NCBI RefSeq assembly: GCF_003862475.1
Contig: NZ_RRCO01000002.1
Coordinates: 1 to 64,000, forward strand
Direction: 5' to 3'
Source of the DNA: Lachnoanaerobaculum gingivalis
GTDB taxonomy: Bacteria; Bacillota; Clostridia; Lachnospirales; Lachnospiraceae
Length of the DNA: 64,000 bases
Under the pieces are notes generated by a model, which was not told where the DNA came from, did no database searches, and saw only the letters and a list, made by a program, of their open reading frames with translations. Shown here piece after piece: positions 31,900 through 41,940 of this stretch. Each line of letters starts with the position of its first letter. Within the stretch, counting starts at the first letter, position 1. Made by a program: the position numbers and the translations under genes.

Positions 31900-32736
31900 A
31901 TGGATATAAGACAAAAGGTAAAAGATGCCAAAAGAATTGTAATAAAAATCGGTTCTTCAAGTATCACTCACTCTGAAACAGGTGAGCTTCATCTTTCAAA
32001 AATAGAAAAACTGATAAGACAGATAGCAGATCTGAAAGGAGCGGGAAATGAAGTTGTATTGGTTTCATCAGGTGCTATTGCAACAGGAAGACATTCTCTT
32101 GGTATAAATGAAAAGCCTTCAACCCTTTCAGAGAAGCAGGCTCTTGCAGCTATAGGACAGGCCAGACTTATTATGGAGTACAGAAAGCTTTTCTCTGAAT
32201 ATAATCTTAGAATAGCGCAGATTTTGATGACAAAGTCAACTATAACCAATGATATTTACCGTGAAAATGCAAAGGCTACTTTTACACAGCTTTTGGCATA
32301 TGGTGCAGTGCCTATAGTAAATGAAAATGATACAATATCTACATATGAGATTCAGTTTGGTGATAATGACAGATTGTCTGCTCTTGTGAGCGCCCTTGTG
32401 GAGGCGGACCTTCTTATACTTTTATCCGATATTGACGGACTTTATACTGATGATCCGAATACAAATAAGGATGCAGAGTTTATAAGTTTTGTAGAGGATG
32501 TGGATAAATATATGGATATGGGTAAATCAACATCTAAGTCAGGACTTGGTACAGGAGGTATGTATACAAAACTTTTGGCGGCACAGATAGCAACCAATTC
32601 AGGCTGCGATATGGTAATTGCAAGTGCAGAGAATATGAGTATAATAGAAAATATTGCAAATGGTGAGGAGATAGGAACATATTTCCCTGCCAAGAGCAAT
32701 AAAGATTTTAATTGGTTAAATTGTTTGGAAGAGTAG
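31900..32736 (+). CDS. proB: Glutamate 5-kinase
   Basis: A 278-residue kinase making gamma-glutamyl phosphate, the first step of proline synthesis. Visible are VIKIGSSSIT, VSSGAIATGRHSLG, VPIVNENDTIS, FGDNDRLSALV and a Gly-rich GLGTGGMYTKLLAA segment. It lacks the C-terminal PUA domain found in many homologues, ending right after the kinase domain. ATG 31900 with AGGAG 4 nt upstream was chosen; it begins 2 nt after the previous stop. No proA is adjacent. Confidence 0.92.
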   Translation: MDIRQKVKDAKRIVIKIGSSSITHSETGELHLSKIEKLIRQIADLKGAGNEVVLVSSGAIATGRHSLGINEKPSTLSEKQALAAIGQARLIMEYRKLFSEYNLRIAQILMTKSTITNDIYRENAKATFTQLLAYGAVPIVNENDTISTYEIQFGDNDRLSALVSALVEADLLILLSDIDGLYTDDPNTNKDAEFISFVEDVDKYMDMGKSTSKSGLGTGGMYTKLLAAQIATNSGCDMVIASAENMSIIENIANGEEIGTYFPAKSNKDFNWLNCLEE

Positions 32737-32743
32737 GTGAAAA

Positions 32744-32962
32744 ATGGATAATACAAAAATCGACAGAATAAATGCATTGGCTCATAAGCAAAAGAGTGTG
32801 GGACTTACTGAGGAAGAAAAGATAGAGCAGGCAGCACTTAGAAAAGAGTATATAGAATCAATAAGAGAAAACTTAAGAGCAAACCTTAATAATATTTCAA
32901 TACAAGAGGCTGACGGAAGCATAACAGATCTTGGTGAAAAGTTTGGAAAGAAGAATGAATAA
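32744..32962 (+). CDS. DUF896 protein (YnzC/UPF0291 family)
   Basis: A 72-residue cytoplasmic helical protein. The signature RINALAHKQKSVGLTEEEK and the following EQAALRKEYIESIRENLRAN are characteristic of DUF896, small proteins of unknown function, some linked to the SOS operon in Bacillus. The stop overlaps the next start by 8 nt. Confidence 0.88.
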   Translation: MDNTKIDRINALAHKQKSVGLTEEEKIEQAALRKEYIESIRENLRANLNNISIQEADGSITDLGEKFGKKNE

Positions 32963-33521
32963 GGGTGAGCTTAGAAAGTTATTACTTGATAAGAGAAATT
33001 CAATCTCAAGAGAGGAAGTCTTATCTGCAAGCGAGAGCATAATAAGAGAGATAGATACTTTAATAAAGAGAAATAAAAGTATTGTACTTCTAGGATTTAT
33101 GCCGCTTGGAAATGAGATAGATCTAAGACCTTTATATAAAAGGATACTTTCCGGATATTATAAGAATGAGTTTGATATTGATATTACATTGGGCTTACCA
33201 AGAGTATGCGGTAAGGAAATGAGATTTTTCAAGGTGGACTCACTTGATAATCTGGAAAAATCAAAGTTCGGTATAATGGAACCGAGGCTTTATAGTGAAG
33301 AAATCATTGCAAAAAATGCTCATGTGATGGTTCCTCTTATAGGATTAAATAAAGATAAGAGAAGGCTTGGCTTTGGTGGCGGATTTTATGATAAATATTT
33401 CGGAGAACATAGAGATAATACATTGTATGGCTTAGCTTATGATTTTCAGATGAATATTGATTTTGAAGTAAATGAGTATGATATTGCAATGGATCATATA
33501 TTTATGGCAAAAGTTGGATAA
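32955..33521 (+). CDS. 5-formyltetrahydrofolate cyclo-ligase
   Basis: A 188-residue ATP-dependent enzyme converting 5-formyl-THF to 5,10-methenyl-THF. The N-terminal NKGELRKLLLDKRNSIS and C-terminal GFGGGFYDKYF with the nucleotide-binding loop are present. The ATG at 32955 overlaps the DUF896 end; GGAAAG lies about 5 nt upstream. A longer reading frame from 32931 is unlikely, being largely inside DUF896. Confidence 0.9.
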   Translation: MNKGELRKLLLDKRNSISREEVLSASESIIREIDTLIKRNKSIVLLGFMPLGNEIDLRPLYKRILSGYYKNEFDIDITLGLPRVCGKEMRFFKVDSLDNLEKSKFGIMEPRLYSEEIIAKNAHVMVPLIGLNKDKRRLGFGGGFYDKYFGEHRDNTLYGLAYDFQMNIDFEVNEYDIAMDHIFMAKVG

Positions 33522-33571
33522 GTTATTTATTGTGTGACTTATTCCAATTTAAAGATATTAGAAAGAGGATT

Positions 33572-34999
33572 ATGGAGAATTTAATACCTAATGAGGAACC
33601 GTTAAGACAGGAATATTTCATGTCTGAGGTCAATGATATAATACATGCAAAGGCAATAGACAGAGGAGTATATCCTACATATAAGGTGGTTACCTTTGGA
33701 TGCCAGATGAATGCAAGGGATTCTGAGAAATTATCCGGAATACTTAGCGGCATAGGATATATAGAAGCTGAGACCGAAGAAGATGCGGACCTTGTACTTT
33801 TCAACACCTGTACTGTAAGAGAGAATGCAAATGACAGACTCTATGGTAGAGTGGGGCAGCTCAAAAAAAGCAAGGAAAAAAATCCCGATATGATAATCGG
33901 TATCTGCGGATGTATGATGCAGGAAGCGGAGGAAGTGGAAAAGATCAAAAAATCCTACAGACATGTGGATCTCGTTTTTGGAACTCACAATATATATAAA
34001 CTTGCTGAGATACTTTTTGAGCATCTTACAACTAAAAAGCAGGTTGTAAATGTTATGGAAAGTGCCGAAATGATTGTTGAGAAGCTTCCAAATAAGAGGG
34101 AGTTTGCTTTCAAATCAGGTGTAAATATTACTTTCGGTTGTAATAACTTTTGCAGTTACTGTATAGTGCCATATGTAAGAGGTAGGGAAAGGTCCAGAAA
34201 ACCTGAGGAGATAATTGATGAGATCAAGGGACTGGTGGCTGACGGTGTAAAAGAAATCATGCTGCTTGGACAAAATGTAAACTCATATGGAAGAGGACTT
34301 GATGAAGAGATAAGCTTTGCCACCCTCCTTGATAGAATTGCACAGATAGACGGTTTGGAGCGACTAAGATTTATGACACCTCATCCTAAGGATCTTTCAG
34401 ATGAAGTTATTGATGTGATGAAGAAAAATAAAAAGATTTGCAAACATTTGCATCTGCCGCTTCAGTCGGGAAGTTCTGAGATCCTTAAAAAGATGAACAG
34501 AGTTTACAATAAAGAGGGGTACCTGGATCTGGTAAGAAGAATAAAGGCGGCTATTCCGGATATTTCGCTTACAACAGATATTATAGTGGGATTTCCGGGA
34601 GAAACTGAAAGAGACTTTTTAGATACTTTAGATGTGGTAAAGGAAGTTAGATATGACTCCGCATTTACATTTATTTATTCTAAACGTTCAGGAACACCTG
34701 CCGCAAAGATGGACGATCAGATAGATCCAAAGGTTATTAAGGACAGATTTGACAGACTTTTAAAAACCGTACAGGATATTGCGGCGGAAAATACAAAGAA
34801 AAATGAAGGAAAATGTATGCCTGTTTTGGTAGAGGGAAAGAATGATCATTTGGATGGTTATCTTAGCGGAAAGCTTGAGAATAACCTAACGGTACATTTC
34901 AAAGGTCAGGAAAGACTGATAGGTGAAATAGTGGATGTTATTTTAGATGAAGCAAAAGGCTTTTACTATATGGGACATATAAAGACAAGTGAGGCATAA
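33572..34999 (+). CDS. miaB: tRNA-2-methylthio-N6-dimethylallyladenosine synthase MiaB
   Basis: A 475-residue radical-SAM methylthiotransferase acting on i6A37 of tRNA. The N-terminal cluster ligands lie in TFGCQMNARDSE, FNTCTVRENA and GICGCMMQEAEE; the radical-SAM motif is FGCNNFCSYCIVPYVRGRE; a C-terminal TRAM-like domain ends at GHIKTSEA. ATG 33572 lies directly behind AGAGGA. Together with miaA downstream it makes ms2i6A37, with mutSL between them. The stop touches the mutS start. Confidence 0.93.
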   Translation: MENLIPNEEPLRQEYFMSEVNDIIHAKAIDRGVYPTYKVVTFGCQMNARDSEKLSGILSGIGYIEAETEEDADLVLFNTCTVRENANDRLYGRVGQLKKSKEKNPDMIIGICGCMMQEAEEVEKIKKSYRHVDLVFGTHNIYKLAEILFEHLTTKKQVVNVMESAEMIVEKLPNKREFAFKSGVNITFGCNNFCSYCIVPYVRGRERSRKPEEIIDEIKGLVADGVKEIMLLGQNVNSYGRGLDEEISFATLLDRIAQIDGLERLRFMTPHPKDLSDEVIDVMKKNKKICKHLHLPLQSGSSEILKKMNRVYNKEGYLDLVRRIKAAIPDISLTTDIIVGFPGETERDFLDTLDVVKEVRYDSAFTFIYSKRSGTPAAKMDDQIDPKVIKDRFDRLLKTVQDIAAENTKKNEGKCMPVLVEGKNDHLDGYLSGKLENNLTVHFKGQERLIGEIVDVILDEAKGFYYMGHIKTSEA

Positions 35000-37648
35000 A
35001 TGGCACTATCTCCTATGATGTCAAAATATCTGGAGACTAAGAAAGAGTATCCGGATTGTATACTTTTTTATCGTCTGGGCGATTTTTACGAGATGTTTTT
35101 TGAGGATGCTACAGAGGTGGCAAGAGAATTAGAGCTTACCCTTACAGGTAAGGATTGCGGACTTGAAGAGAGAGCGCCTATGTGCGGTGTGCCATATCAT
35201 GCTGCGGAAACTTATATAAACAGACTTGTACAAAACGGTCATAAGGTTGCTATTGCGGAGCAGATGGAAGATCCTAAGCTTGCAAAGGGACTTGTAAAAA
35301 GAGAAGTTGTTAGAATTGTTACTCCGGGTACTATCACAAGTACCGGAGTATTAGCTGATGATAAAAATAATTATATTATCTCTATTTTCTATATTGATGA
35401 GAGATTTGGGCTTGCAACATGTGATATTTCAACCGGTGATTTCTTTGTTACAGAGCTGGTTTCTATAAGGGAACTCTTTGATGAGATACAAAAGTATCAG
35501 CCCACAGAAATTATATGTAATCACGCTTTTGAAATCAGCGGTATTTCACTTGAGGAACTGAAGAAAAAGTATAATATTACAATAACATCTCTTGACAATA
35601 CATATTTCAGTGAGAAAAACAGTACGGATATATTAAAGAGACATTTTGCAGTTTCAAGTATTGAAGCATTGGGACTTTCAGAGTTTTTGGATGCGACCAT
35701 ATCATCAGGTGCAATGCTTAGATATCTGTATGAGATGCAAAAGAGCTCCTGTGCACAGATAGTTGGAATAAGTGCATATAAAAATGGAGACTATATGATA
35801 GTGGATACAAGCTCAAGAAGAAATCTTGAGTTGGTGGAAACTATGAGGGAGAAAAAGAAAAACGGCTCACTCTTAGGTGTACTTGATAAGACAAATACAG
35901 CTATGGGTGCCAGAATGCTTAGGGGATTTTTGGAGCAGCCGCTTGTAAATAAAGAAAGAATAATAAACAGGCAGGAAGCCGTGGCGGAACTCTTTGACAG
36001 ATACATTGACAGAGAAGAGCTTAGAGAGTACCTAAATCCTATATATGATCTGGAAAGACTTATGTCAAGAGTTGTAACAAAGAATGCCAATACCAGAGAC
36101 CTTCTATCTTTATCTGCTTCTATGAAGATGATAAGTCCGATAAAAGAGGTATTAAAGACTTTTGAGTCTGAAGAGATTAAAAAGACAAATAATAATCTCG
36201 ACAGACTTGAAGATATAATCGATATAATAGACAGGGCTATAAATGAAGACAGTCCGCTTTCATTAAAAGAGGGTAATATTATAAATACCGGATATAACAG
36301 TGAGATAGATAAGCTTAGACAGGCAAAAACCGAGGGCAAGAATTGGCTGGCTTCTTTGGAGTCTGAAGAAAAAGAAAAAACCGGAATAAAGAATCTGAAA
36401 GTGAAGTTTAATAAGGTATTCGGATATTATTTTGAGGTAACCAATTCATTTAAAGATATGGTACCGGATTATTTTATAAGAAAGCAGACTCTTACCAATG
36501 CGGAAAGATATACCACAGACAAGCTTAAAGATTTGGAAAATATAATACTTGGTGCTGAGGATAAGCTAAACAGCTTGGAGTATGAAGTTTTTGTTGAAAT
36601 CAGAGATGAGATTGCAAAGAATGTAAACAGAATACAATCAAGTGCAAAGGCGGTTGCTTATATAGATGCCATATGTTCATTGGCCACAGTGGCTTATAAC
36701 AATAATTATATAAAACCTGAAATAAATACTACAGGTATTATTGACATAAAGGATGGCAGGCATCCTGTAGTTGAGACAATGCTAAGTGATGATTCGTTTA
36801 TTGCAAATGATACCTATCTTGATCAGAATAAGAAAAGAATGTCTATTATTACCGGACCGAATATGGCGGGTAAGTCAACTTATATGAGACAGACAGCTCT
36901 TATTTGTATGATGGCTCAAATAGGAAGTTTTGTACCTGCAAAACAGGCAAACCTTTGTGTTTGCGACAGGATCTTTACCAGAGTCGGAGCTTCGGATGAC
37001 CTTGCAAGCGGCCAGTCAACTTTTATGGTGGAGATGACTGAGGTTGCAAATATTCTCAGAAATGCTACCAGAAATTCTTTGGTTATTTTAGATGAGATAG
37101 GAAGAGGTACATCTACATTTGACGGTCTTGCTATTGCATGGGCGGTGGTAGAGCATATTTCAAATATAAAGCTGATAGGTGCAAAGACTCTTTTTGCAAC
37201 ACATTATCATGAGCTTTCAGAACTTGAGGGTACACTTCCGGGTGTAAACAATTACTGTATATCCGTAAAAGAAAACGGTGATAATATAGTATTCCTTAGA
37301 AAGATAATCGCAGGCGGTGCGGATAAGAGCTACGGTATACAGGTGGCAAAACTTGCGGGAGTACCTGACAGCGTGACAAACAGAGCAAAGGAGCTTATAG
37401 AGGAGCTTTCAAGTGCAGATATTGCGACCAGAGCAAGAGAGATTGCGGAGGCTACACCGGCGGTTTCAAAGAGAAAACCTGTAAAGAAGATGAGTGAAGT
37501 GGAGGCAGGCCAGCTTTCACTATTTGATACGATAAATAATGATACGATTATTAAGGAAATTTCAGAAATTGATATTACTTCAATGACTCCTATGGATGCC
37601 TTGAACACATTGTATGCTTTGCAGAATAAGATAAAGAACAGGATATAA
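35000..37648 (+). CDS. mutS: DNA mismatch repair protein MutS
   Basis: An 882-residue mismatch sensor. The N-terminal mismatch-binding Phe-x-Glu is in FYRLGDFYEMFFEDA. The Walker A GPNMAGKST begins at residue 619; Walker B is VILDEIGRGTSTFDG, and the ATPase His lies in FATHYHELSE. The C-terminal helix includes GQLSLFDT, a beta-clamp-like motif (QLSLF). Starts immediately after miaB and is followed by mutL after 4 nt. Confidence 0.96.
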   Translation: MALSPMMSKYLETKKEYPDCILFYRLGDFYEMFFEDATEVARELELTLTGKDCGLEERAPMCGVPYHAAETYINRLVQNGHKVAIAEQMEDPKLAKGLVKREVVRIVTPGTITSTGVLADDKNNYIISIFYIDERFGLATCDISTGDFFVTELVSIRELFDEIQKYQPTEIICNHAFEISGISLEELKKKYNITITSLDNTYFSEKNSTDILKRHFAVSSIEALGLSEFLDATISSGAMLRYLYEMQKSSCAQIVGISAYKNGDYMIVDTSSRRNLELVETMREKKKNGSLLGVLDKTNTAMGARMLRGFLEQPLVNKERIINRQEAVAELFDRYIDREELREYLNPIYDLERLMSRVVTKNANTRDLLSLSASMKMISPIKEVLKTFESEEIKKTNNNLDRLEDIIDIIDRAINEDSPLSLKEGNIINTGYNSEIDKLRQAKTEGKNWLASLESEEKEKTGIKNLKVKFNKVFGYYFEVTNSFKDMVPDYFIRKQTLTNAERYTTDKLKDLENIILGAEDKLNSLEYEVFVEIRDEIAKNVNRIQSSAKAVAYIDAICSLATVAYNNNYIKPEINTTGIIDIKDGRHPVVETMLSDDSFIANDTYLDQNKKRMSIITGPNMAGKSTYMRQTALICMMAQIGSFVPAKQANLCVCDRIFTRVGASDDLASGQSTFMVEMTEVANILRNATRNSLVILDEIGRGTSTFDGLAIAWAVVEHISNIKLIGAKTLFATHYHELSELEGTLPGVNNYCISVKENGDNIVFLRKIIAGGADKSYGIQVAKLAGVPDSVTNRAKELIEELSSADIATRAREIAEATPAVSKRKPVKKMSEVEAGQLSLFDTINNDTIIKEISEIDITSMTPMDALNTLYALQNKIKNRI

Positions 37649-37652
37649 GTGT

Positions 37653-39638
37653 ATGATTAACATACTGGATAAGGGTACTATTGATAAGATTGCGGCAGGT
37701 GAGGTGGTTGAGAGACCTGCATCAATAGTAAAGGAACTTTTGGAAAATTCAATAGATGCGGGAAGTTCTTCCATTACAGTAGAAATAAAAAATGGCGGAA
37801 TTGACCTGATAAGAATAACGGATAATGGTTGCGGTATTGATTCAAAAGAAGTAAAAACGGCCTTTTTAAGGCATGCCACCTCAAAAATAGTAAGTGATAA
37901 AGATCTTATCTCTATAAAGAGTTTGGGATTTCGTGGTGAAGCACTTTCAAGTATTGCTGCAGTTTCAAGATGTGAGATAATCACAAAGACAAGAGATGAG
38001 CTTACCGGGGTTCGCTACTATATGGAAGGCGGTGTCGAGGTTGAATTTGAGGAAATCGGAGCACCGGACGGAACCAGTATAATTATCAGAGATATTTTTT
38101 ATAATACTCCTGCCAGAAGAAAATTCTTGAAAACCGCTTCTACTGAAGGGGCACATATCAGTGAGCTTGTAGAGAAGATGGCTATGTCAAATACAGATAT
38201 TGCCTTTAAGTTTATAGCAAATAATCAGGTGAAGCTACAGACAAACGGAAACGGAAATCTGAAAGATATTATATATCAGCTCTATGGAAAGGAGATATCA
38301 AAAGCATTATGTGCGGTTGATTATGAAAAAGACGGGGTAAAAATAAAAGGTGTTATTGCAAGACCTGAAGTTACAAGAAGTTCCAGAAGTCTTGAAAATA
38401 TTTTTGTAAACGGAAGATATATAAAGGATAATATTATATCAAAGGCTATTGAAGACGGTTTTGGTGACAGACTTATGCAACATCAGTATCCTTTTTGTGC
38501 TATCAGTTTTTATTTGGAAGGTGTGGATGTAAATGTTCATCCAAGAAAAATGGAAGTAAGATTTTCTGACGGAAATCATATCTACAATTGTACAAAAGAA
38601 GCTGTGGAGGAGATTTTTAAGACTCAGAGCAGTATCAGAGAGGTACCTGTAGGTAAAACCTCCGCCAATGAAAGGAAGGTGTTTACAAATACACCTGAGC
38701 CTTTTGAAAACAGAAGAAGGGATATCGAGTCGCAAAAGCCTACAGATAATTCAAGTGATAAAATACAGTGGACTATACCCAAGGAGAGTAATTACAATCC
38801 GCAAAATGACTATGCACTTTTAAAAGATGATATTTCAAATAACTCTTCTGAAAAGGATACAGGATATTATAGAGATTTTGAGCATGCAAATAAGGTGCAG
38901 GATGTACTTGAAGATTCATCATATGAAATGCAAACAGTTAAAAACAGTGCAGAACAAAGTATTTCAGATAATTCAAATCCTGTTCATACAAATAGCGAGA
39001 TAGATAATTTAAGTGCAAGACCATCTGCATCACAGCTGTCATTTTTTGATACAGAAGCAAAGAAGTATATAAAGGTAATCGGACAGGTGTTTGATACATA
39101 CTGGATAGTACAGCTGGAAAATGAGATGTATATAATAGATCAACATGCGGCACATGAAAAGGTAATGTATGAAAGACTTTTAAAAGAAAGTAAGGACAAT
39201 AAGATTTCAGCACAGATGATAAATCCGCCGATTATAGTTACCTTAACTGATTTGGAGCAGGATGTTTTAAATAAGCATATGGATGAGTTTAAGGCTGCAG
39301 GATTTGATATAGAGGAATTTGGAGGAAAAGAATATAAGATAAACTCAATTCCGAATATTTTCCCTTCAATTCCTAAGGCAGAGCTTTTTAATGAGATGCT
39401 TGCAGACAGCACAAATTATGATATTATATCCCCGTCAGAGCTTATTTTGGCAAAGACGGCATCTATGGCTTGCAAGGCTGCTATAAAGGGAAATATGCGA
39501 ATTTCTCTTGTTGAGGCAAATGATCTTTTTGATGAGTTGCTTTCACTGGATAATCCATACAATTGTCCGCACGGAAGGCCGACTATAATAAAAATGAGCA
39601 AGCAGGAAATTGAAAAGAAGTTTAAAAGGATAGTATGA
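37653..39638 (+). CDS. mutL: DNA mismatch repair protein MutL, endonuclease type
   Basis: A 661-residue GHKL ATPase. Motifs ELLENSIDAGSS, DNGCGI and LGFRGEALSSI lie in the first 100 residues. A variable Ser/Asn-rich linker (about 330-450) includes SQLSFFDTE, a clamp-binding-like motif. The C-terminal domain has DQHAAHEKVMYE, the DQHA(x)2E(x)4E signature of MutL endonucleases, and CPHGRPT, so it should nick DNA, as expected in a species without MutH. Overlaps miaA by 4 nt. Confidence 0.95.
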   Translation: MINILDKGTIDKIAAGEVVERPASIVKELLENSIDAGSSSITVEIKNGGIDLIRITDNGCGIDSKEVKTAFLRHATSKIVSDKDLISIKSLGFRGEALSSIAAVSRCEIITKTRDELTGVRYYMEGGVEVEFEEIGAPDGTSIIIRDIFYNTPARRKFLKTASTEGAHISELVEKMAMSNTDIAFKFIANNQVKLQTNGNGNLKDIIYQLYGKEISKALCAVDYEKDGVKIKGVIARPEVTRSSRSLENIFVNGRYIKDNIISKAIEDGFGDRLMQHQYPFCAISFYLEGVDVNVHPRKMEVRFSDGNHIYNCTKEAVEEIFKTQSSIREVPVGKTSANERKVFTNTPEPFENRRRDIESQKPTDNSSDKIQWTIPKESNYNPQNDYALLKDDISNNSSEKDTGYYRDFEHANKVQDVLEDSSYEMQTVKNSAEQSISDNSNPVHTNSEIDNLSARPSASQLSFFDTEAKKYIKVIGQVFDTYWIVQLENEMYIIDQHAAHEKVMYERLLKESKDNKISAQMINPPIIVTLTDLEQDVLNKHMDEFKAAGFDIEEFGGKEYKINSIPNIFPSIPKAELFNEMLADSTNYDIISPSELILAKTASMACKAAIKGNMRISLVEANDLFDELLSLDNPYNCPHGRPTIIKMSKQEIEKKFKRIV

Positions 39639-40585
39639 CAAAGAATAAATTGATTATTCTTGCAGGACCTACCGCATCGGGAAAAACCTCTGTATCTATT
39701 GATTTGGCTAAGAGAATTGGGGGAGAGATAATAAGTGCGGACTCCATGCAAGTATATAAATATATGGATGTGGGAACTGCGAAAATATCGGTAGAAGAGA
39801 TGCAGGGGGTAAAACATCATTTAATAGATGTGCTGGATCCGAATGAAGATTTCAATATCGTAAAGTTTCAAAACATGGTAAAATCTTCTATAGAGGAAAT
39901 AGTAAAGAACGGACATATACCTATATTGGTCGGTGGAACAGGATTTTATATACAATCTATTATTTATGATATTGACTTTAATAATGAGGATGATAACAGA
40001 TCTATAAGAAAAACTCTCGAAGAAGAATATGATACTTTCGGTGCAGACTTTATGTATGAGAAACTAAAAAAAATTGACATGGTTTCTGCGAATAGTATAC
40101 ATAAGAACAATAAAAAGAGAATAATTCGTGCAATAGAGTATTTTATGATAAATAATACACCTATTTCTTTACATAATGAAGCACAAAGAAAAAAATCCTC
40201 TCCATATGATTACAGATTTTTTGTGCTGAATCCGCCAAGAGATATCCTATATGAAAGAATTAATCAAAGAGTAGATATAATGGTGGGAAAAGGTCTTGTG
40301 GATGAGGTAAAATCATTAAAAGAAAGAGGCCTATCAAAGGCTAATATTTCCATGCAGGGCATTGGATATAAGGAAATACTTGAGTATCTGGAAGGTGATA
40401 CCACTCTTGAGACTGCTATAGAGAATATTAAGCAAAATACAAGGCATATGGCAAAAAGGCAGGTGACTTGGTTTAAGAGAGAAAAAGATGTGATCTATGT
40501 GGATCCTTTCTTATTTGAGAGCAATGAAAAAATAGTTGATTATATGATTGAGAAAATTAATTTAGAAAGAATAGATAATGAGTGA
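39635..40585 (+). CDS. miaA: tRNA dimethylallyltransferase MiaA
   Basis: A 316-residue enzyme adding dimethylallyl to A37 of tRNA, making the substrate of MiaB. The P-loop AGPTASGKTS, then SADSMQVYKYMDVGTAK, KHHLIDVLDP and VGGTGFYIQS are all present. It starts on the mutL stop (ATGA) and overlaps the next gene by 8 nt. hfq, often found after miaA, is not here. Confidence 0.95.
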   Translation: MTKNKLIILAGPTASGKTSVSIDLAKRIGGEIISADSMQVYKYMDVGTAKISVEEMQGVKHHLIDVLDPNEDFNIVKFQNMVKSSIEEIVKNGHIPILVGGTGFYIQSIIYDIDFNNEDDNRSIRKTLEEEYDTFGADFMYEKLKKIDMVSANSIHKNNKKRIIRAIEYFMINNTPISLHNEAQRKKSSPYDYRFFVLNPPRDILYERINQRVDIMVGKGLVDEVKSLKERGLSKANISMQGIGYKEILEYLEGDTTLETAIENIKQNTRHMAKRQVTWFKREKDVIYVDPFLFESNEKIVDYMIEKINLERIDNE

Positions 40586-41855
40586 TTTAAATAATATTTA
40601 TGCGGAATTTGGTATTTCACAAAAAGTGGTAGATCTATCAGAAAAGGTTTTGTCATCTTTGGAAGAGAGATTTTTAGAGATAGATAAAAATGCCGAGTTT
40701 AATCAGATGAAAGTACTTGCCGCAATGCAAAAACATAAGGTAAGCGATATACATTTTGCGGCTACTACAGGATATGGATACAATGATCTTGGAAGAGATG
40801 TGTTGGAAGATGTATATGCTACAGCGTTTAAGGCCGAGGCTGCTTTAGTCAGGCCACAGCTGGTAAGCGGAACACATGCACTTCATGTGGCACTTTCAGG
40901 AAACTTAAGACCGGGTGATGAACTTTTATCACCTGTAGGAAAGCCTTATGATACTTTGGAAGAGGTTATCGGTATAAGAGATTCAAGAGGATCTTTAAGA
41001 GAGTATGGAGTTACATATTCACAGGTCGATTTACTTCCGGACGGTTCGTTTGACTTTGAAGGAATAAGAAAAGCTATAAATGAAAAAACCAAGCTTGTTA
41101 CAATACAAAGATCAAAGGGCTATGCCACAAGAAAAACATTATCTGTTGAGCAGATAGGTGAACTTATAAAGTTTGTAAAATCAATAAATCCTAATATCAT
41201 ATGTATGGTAGACAACTGCTACGGTGAGTTTGTAGAGAGAATAGAGCCGATTGAAGTAGGTGCTGATATGATAGTTGGCTCTCTTATAAAAAATCCGGGA
41301 GGCGGATTGGCTCCTATAGGCGGATATATTGTCGGAACCAAGGAATGCGTGGATAATGCTTCTTATAGACTTTCGGCACCGGGACTTGGAAAAGAGATAG
41401 GTGCAAGTCTTGGAATGAATACAAGTATGTTTCAGGGATTTTTCCTTTCACCTACTGTAGTTGCAGGAGCACTAAAGGGTGCTATATTTGCGGCAAATCT
41501 TTATGAAAGCTTAGGATTTGACTGCCATCCGAATGCTACCGAGCCAAGATTTGATATTATTCAGGAGATCACTTTAAGAGATCCTAAGGCTTTATGTGCT
41601 TTTTGTGAGGGCATACAGGCTGCGGCTCCGGTAGATTCATATGTAAAGCCTGAGCCATGGGCAATGCCGGGTTATGACAGCGATGTAATTATGGCGGCAG
41701 GTGCTTTTGTAGGCGGTTCTTCTATAGAACTTAGTGCAGACGGACCTATGAAGGAGCCATATTCGGTATTTTTCCAAGGTGGACTTACATGGTATCATGC
41801 AAAACTTGGAATAATGTTGTCACTGCAGAAGATATATGATGCAGGATTGCTTTAG
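40578..41855 (+). CDS. PLP-dependent methionine gamma-lyase-family protein (YnbB type)
   Basis: A 425-residue fold-type I PLP enzyme formerly annotated as an aluminium-resistance protein. The pocket includes LVSGTHALHVAL, VDNCYGEF and the PLP lysine in VGSLIKNPGGGLAPIGGY. It commonly follows miaA/hfq in Firmicutes. Its physiological reaction is not established. It overlaps miaA by 8 nt; an AT-rich 85-bp gap with a weak inverted repeat (41861-41895) follows. Confidence 0.85.
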   Translation: MSDLNNIYAEFGISQKVVDLSEKVLSSLEERFLEIDKNAEFNQMKVLAAMQKHKVSDIHFAATTGYGYNDLGRDVLEDVYATAFKAEAALVRPQLVSGTHALHVALSGNLRPGDELLSPVGKPYDTLEEVIGIRDSRGSLREYGVTYSQVDLLPDGSFDFEGIRKAINEKTKLVTIQRSKGYATRKTLSVEQIGELIKFVKSINPNIICMVDNCYGEFVERIEPIEVGADMIVGSLIKNPGGGLAPIGGYIVGTKECVDNASYRLSAPGLGKEIGASLGMNTSMFQGFFLSPTVVAGALKGAIFAANLYESLGFDCHPNATEPRFDIIQEITLRDPKALCAFCEGIQAAAPVDSYVKPEPWAMPGYDSDVIMAAGAFVGGSSIELSADGPMKEPYSVFFQGGLTWYHAKLGIMLSLQKIYDAGLL

Positions 41856-41940
41856 AATTTTACAAAATATTAATTAATTACTTTTATATTTTGTGATAAA
41901 ATAAAATTACCTTTCATGCTTGGAGAGCGGAAAGGGATTT

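Noticed and set aside
41856-41940. Terminator between the YnbB-type gene and radC
   Set aside because: The inverted repeat at 41861-41895 is nearly all A/T and lacks a proper T-tract, so termination is not convincing.
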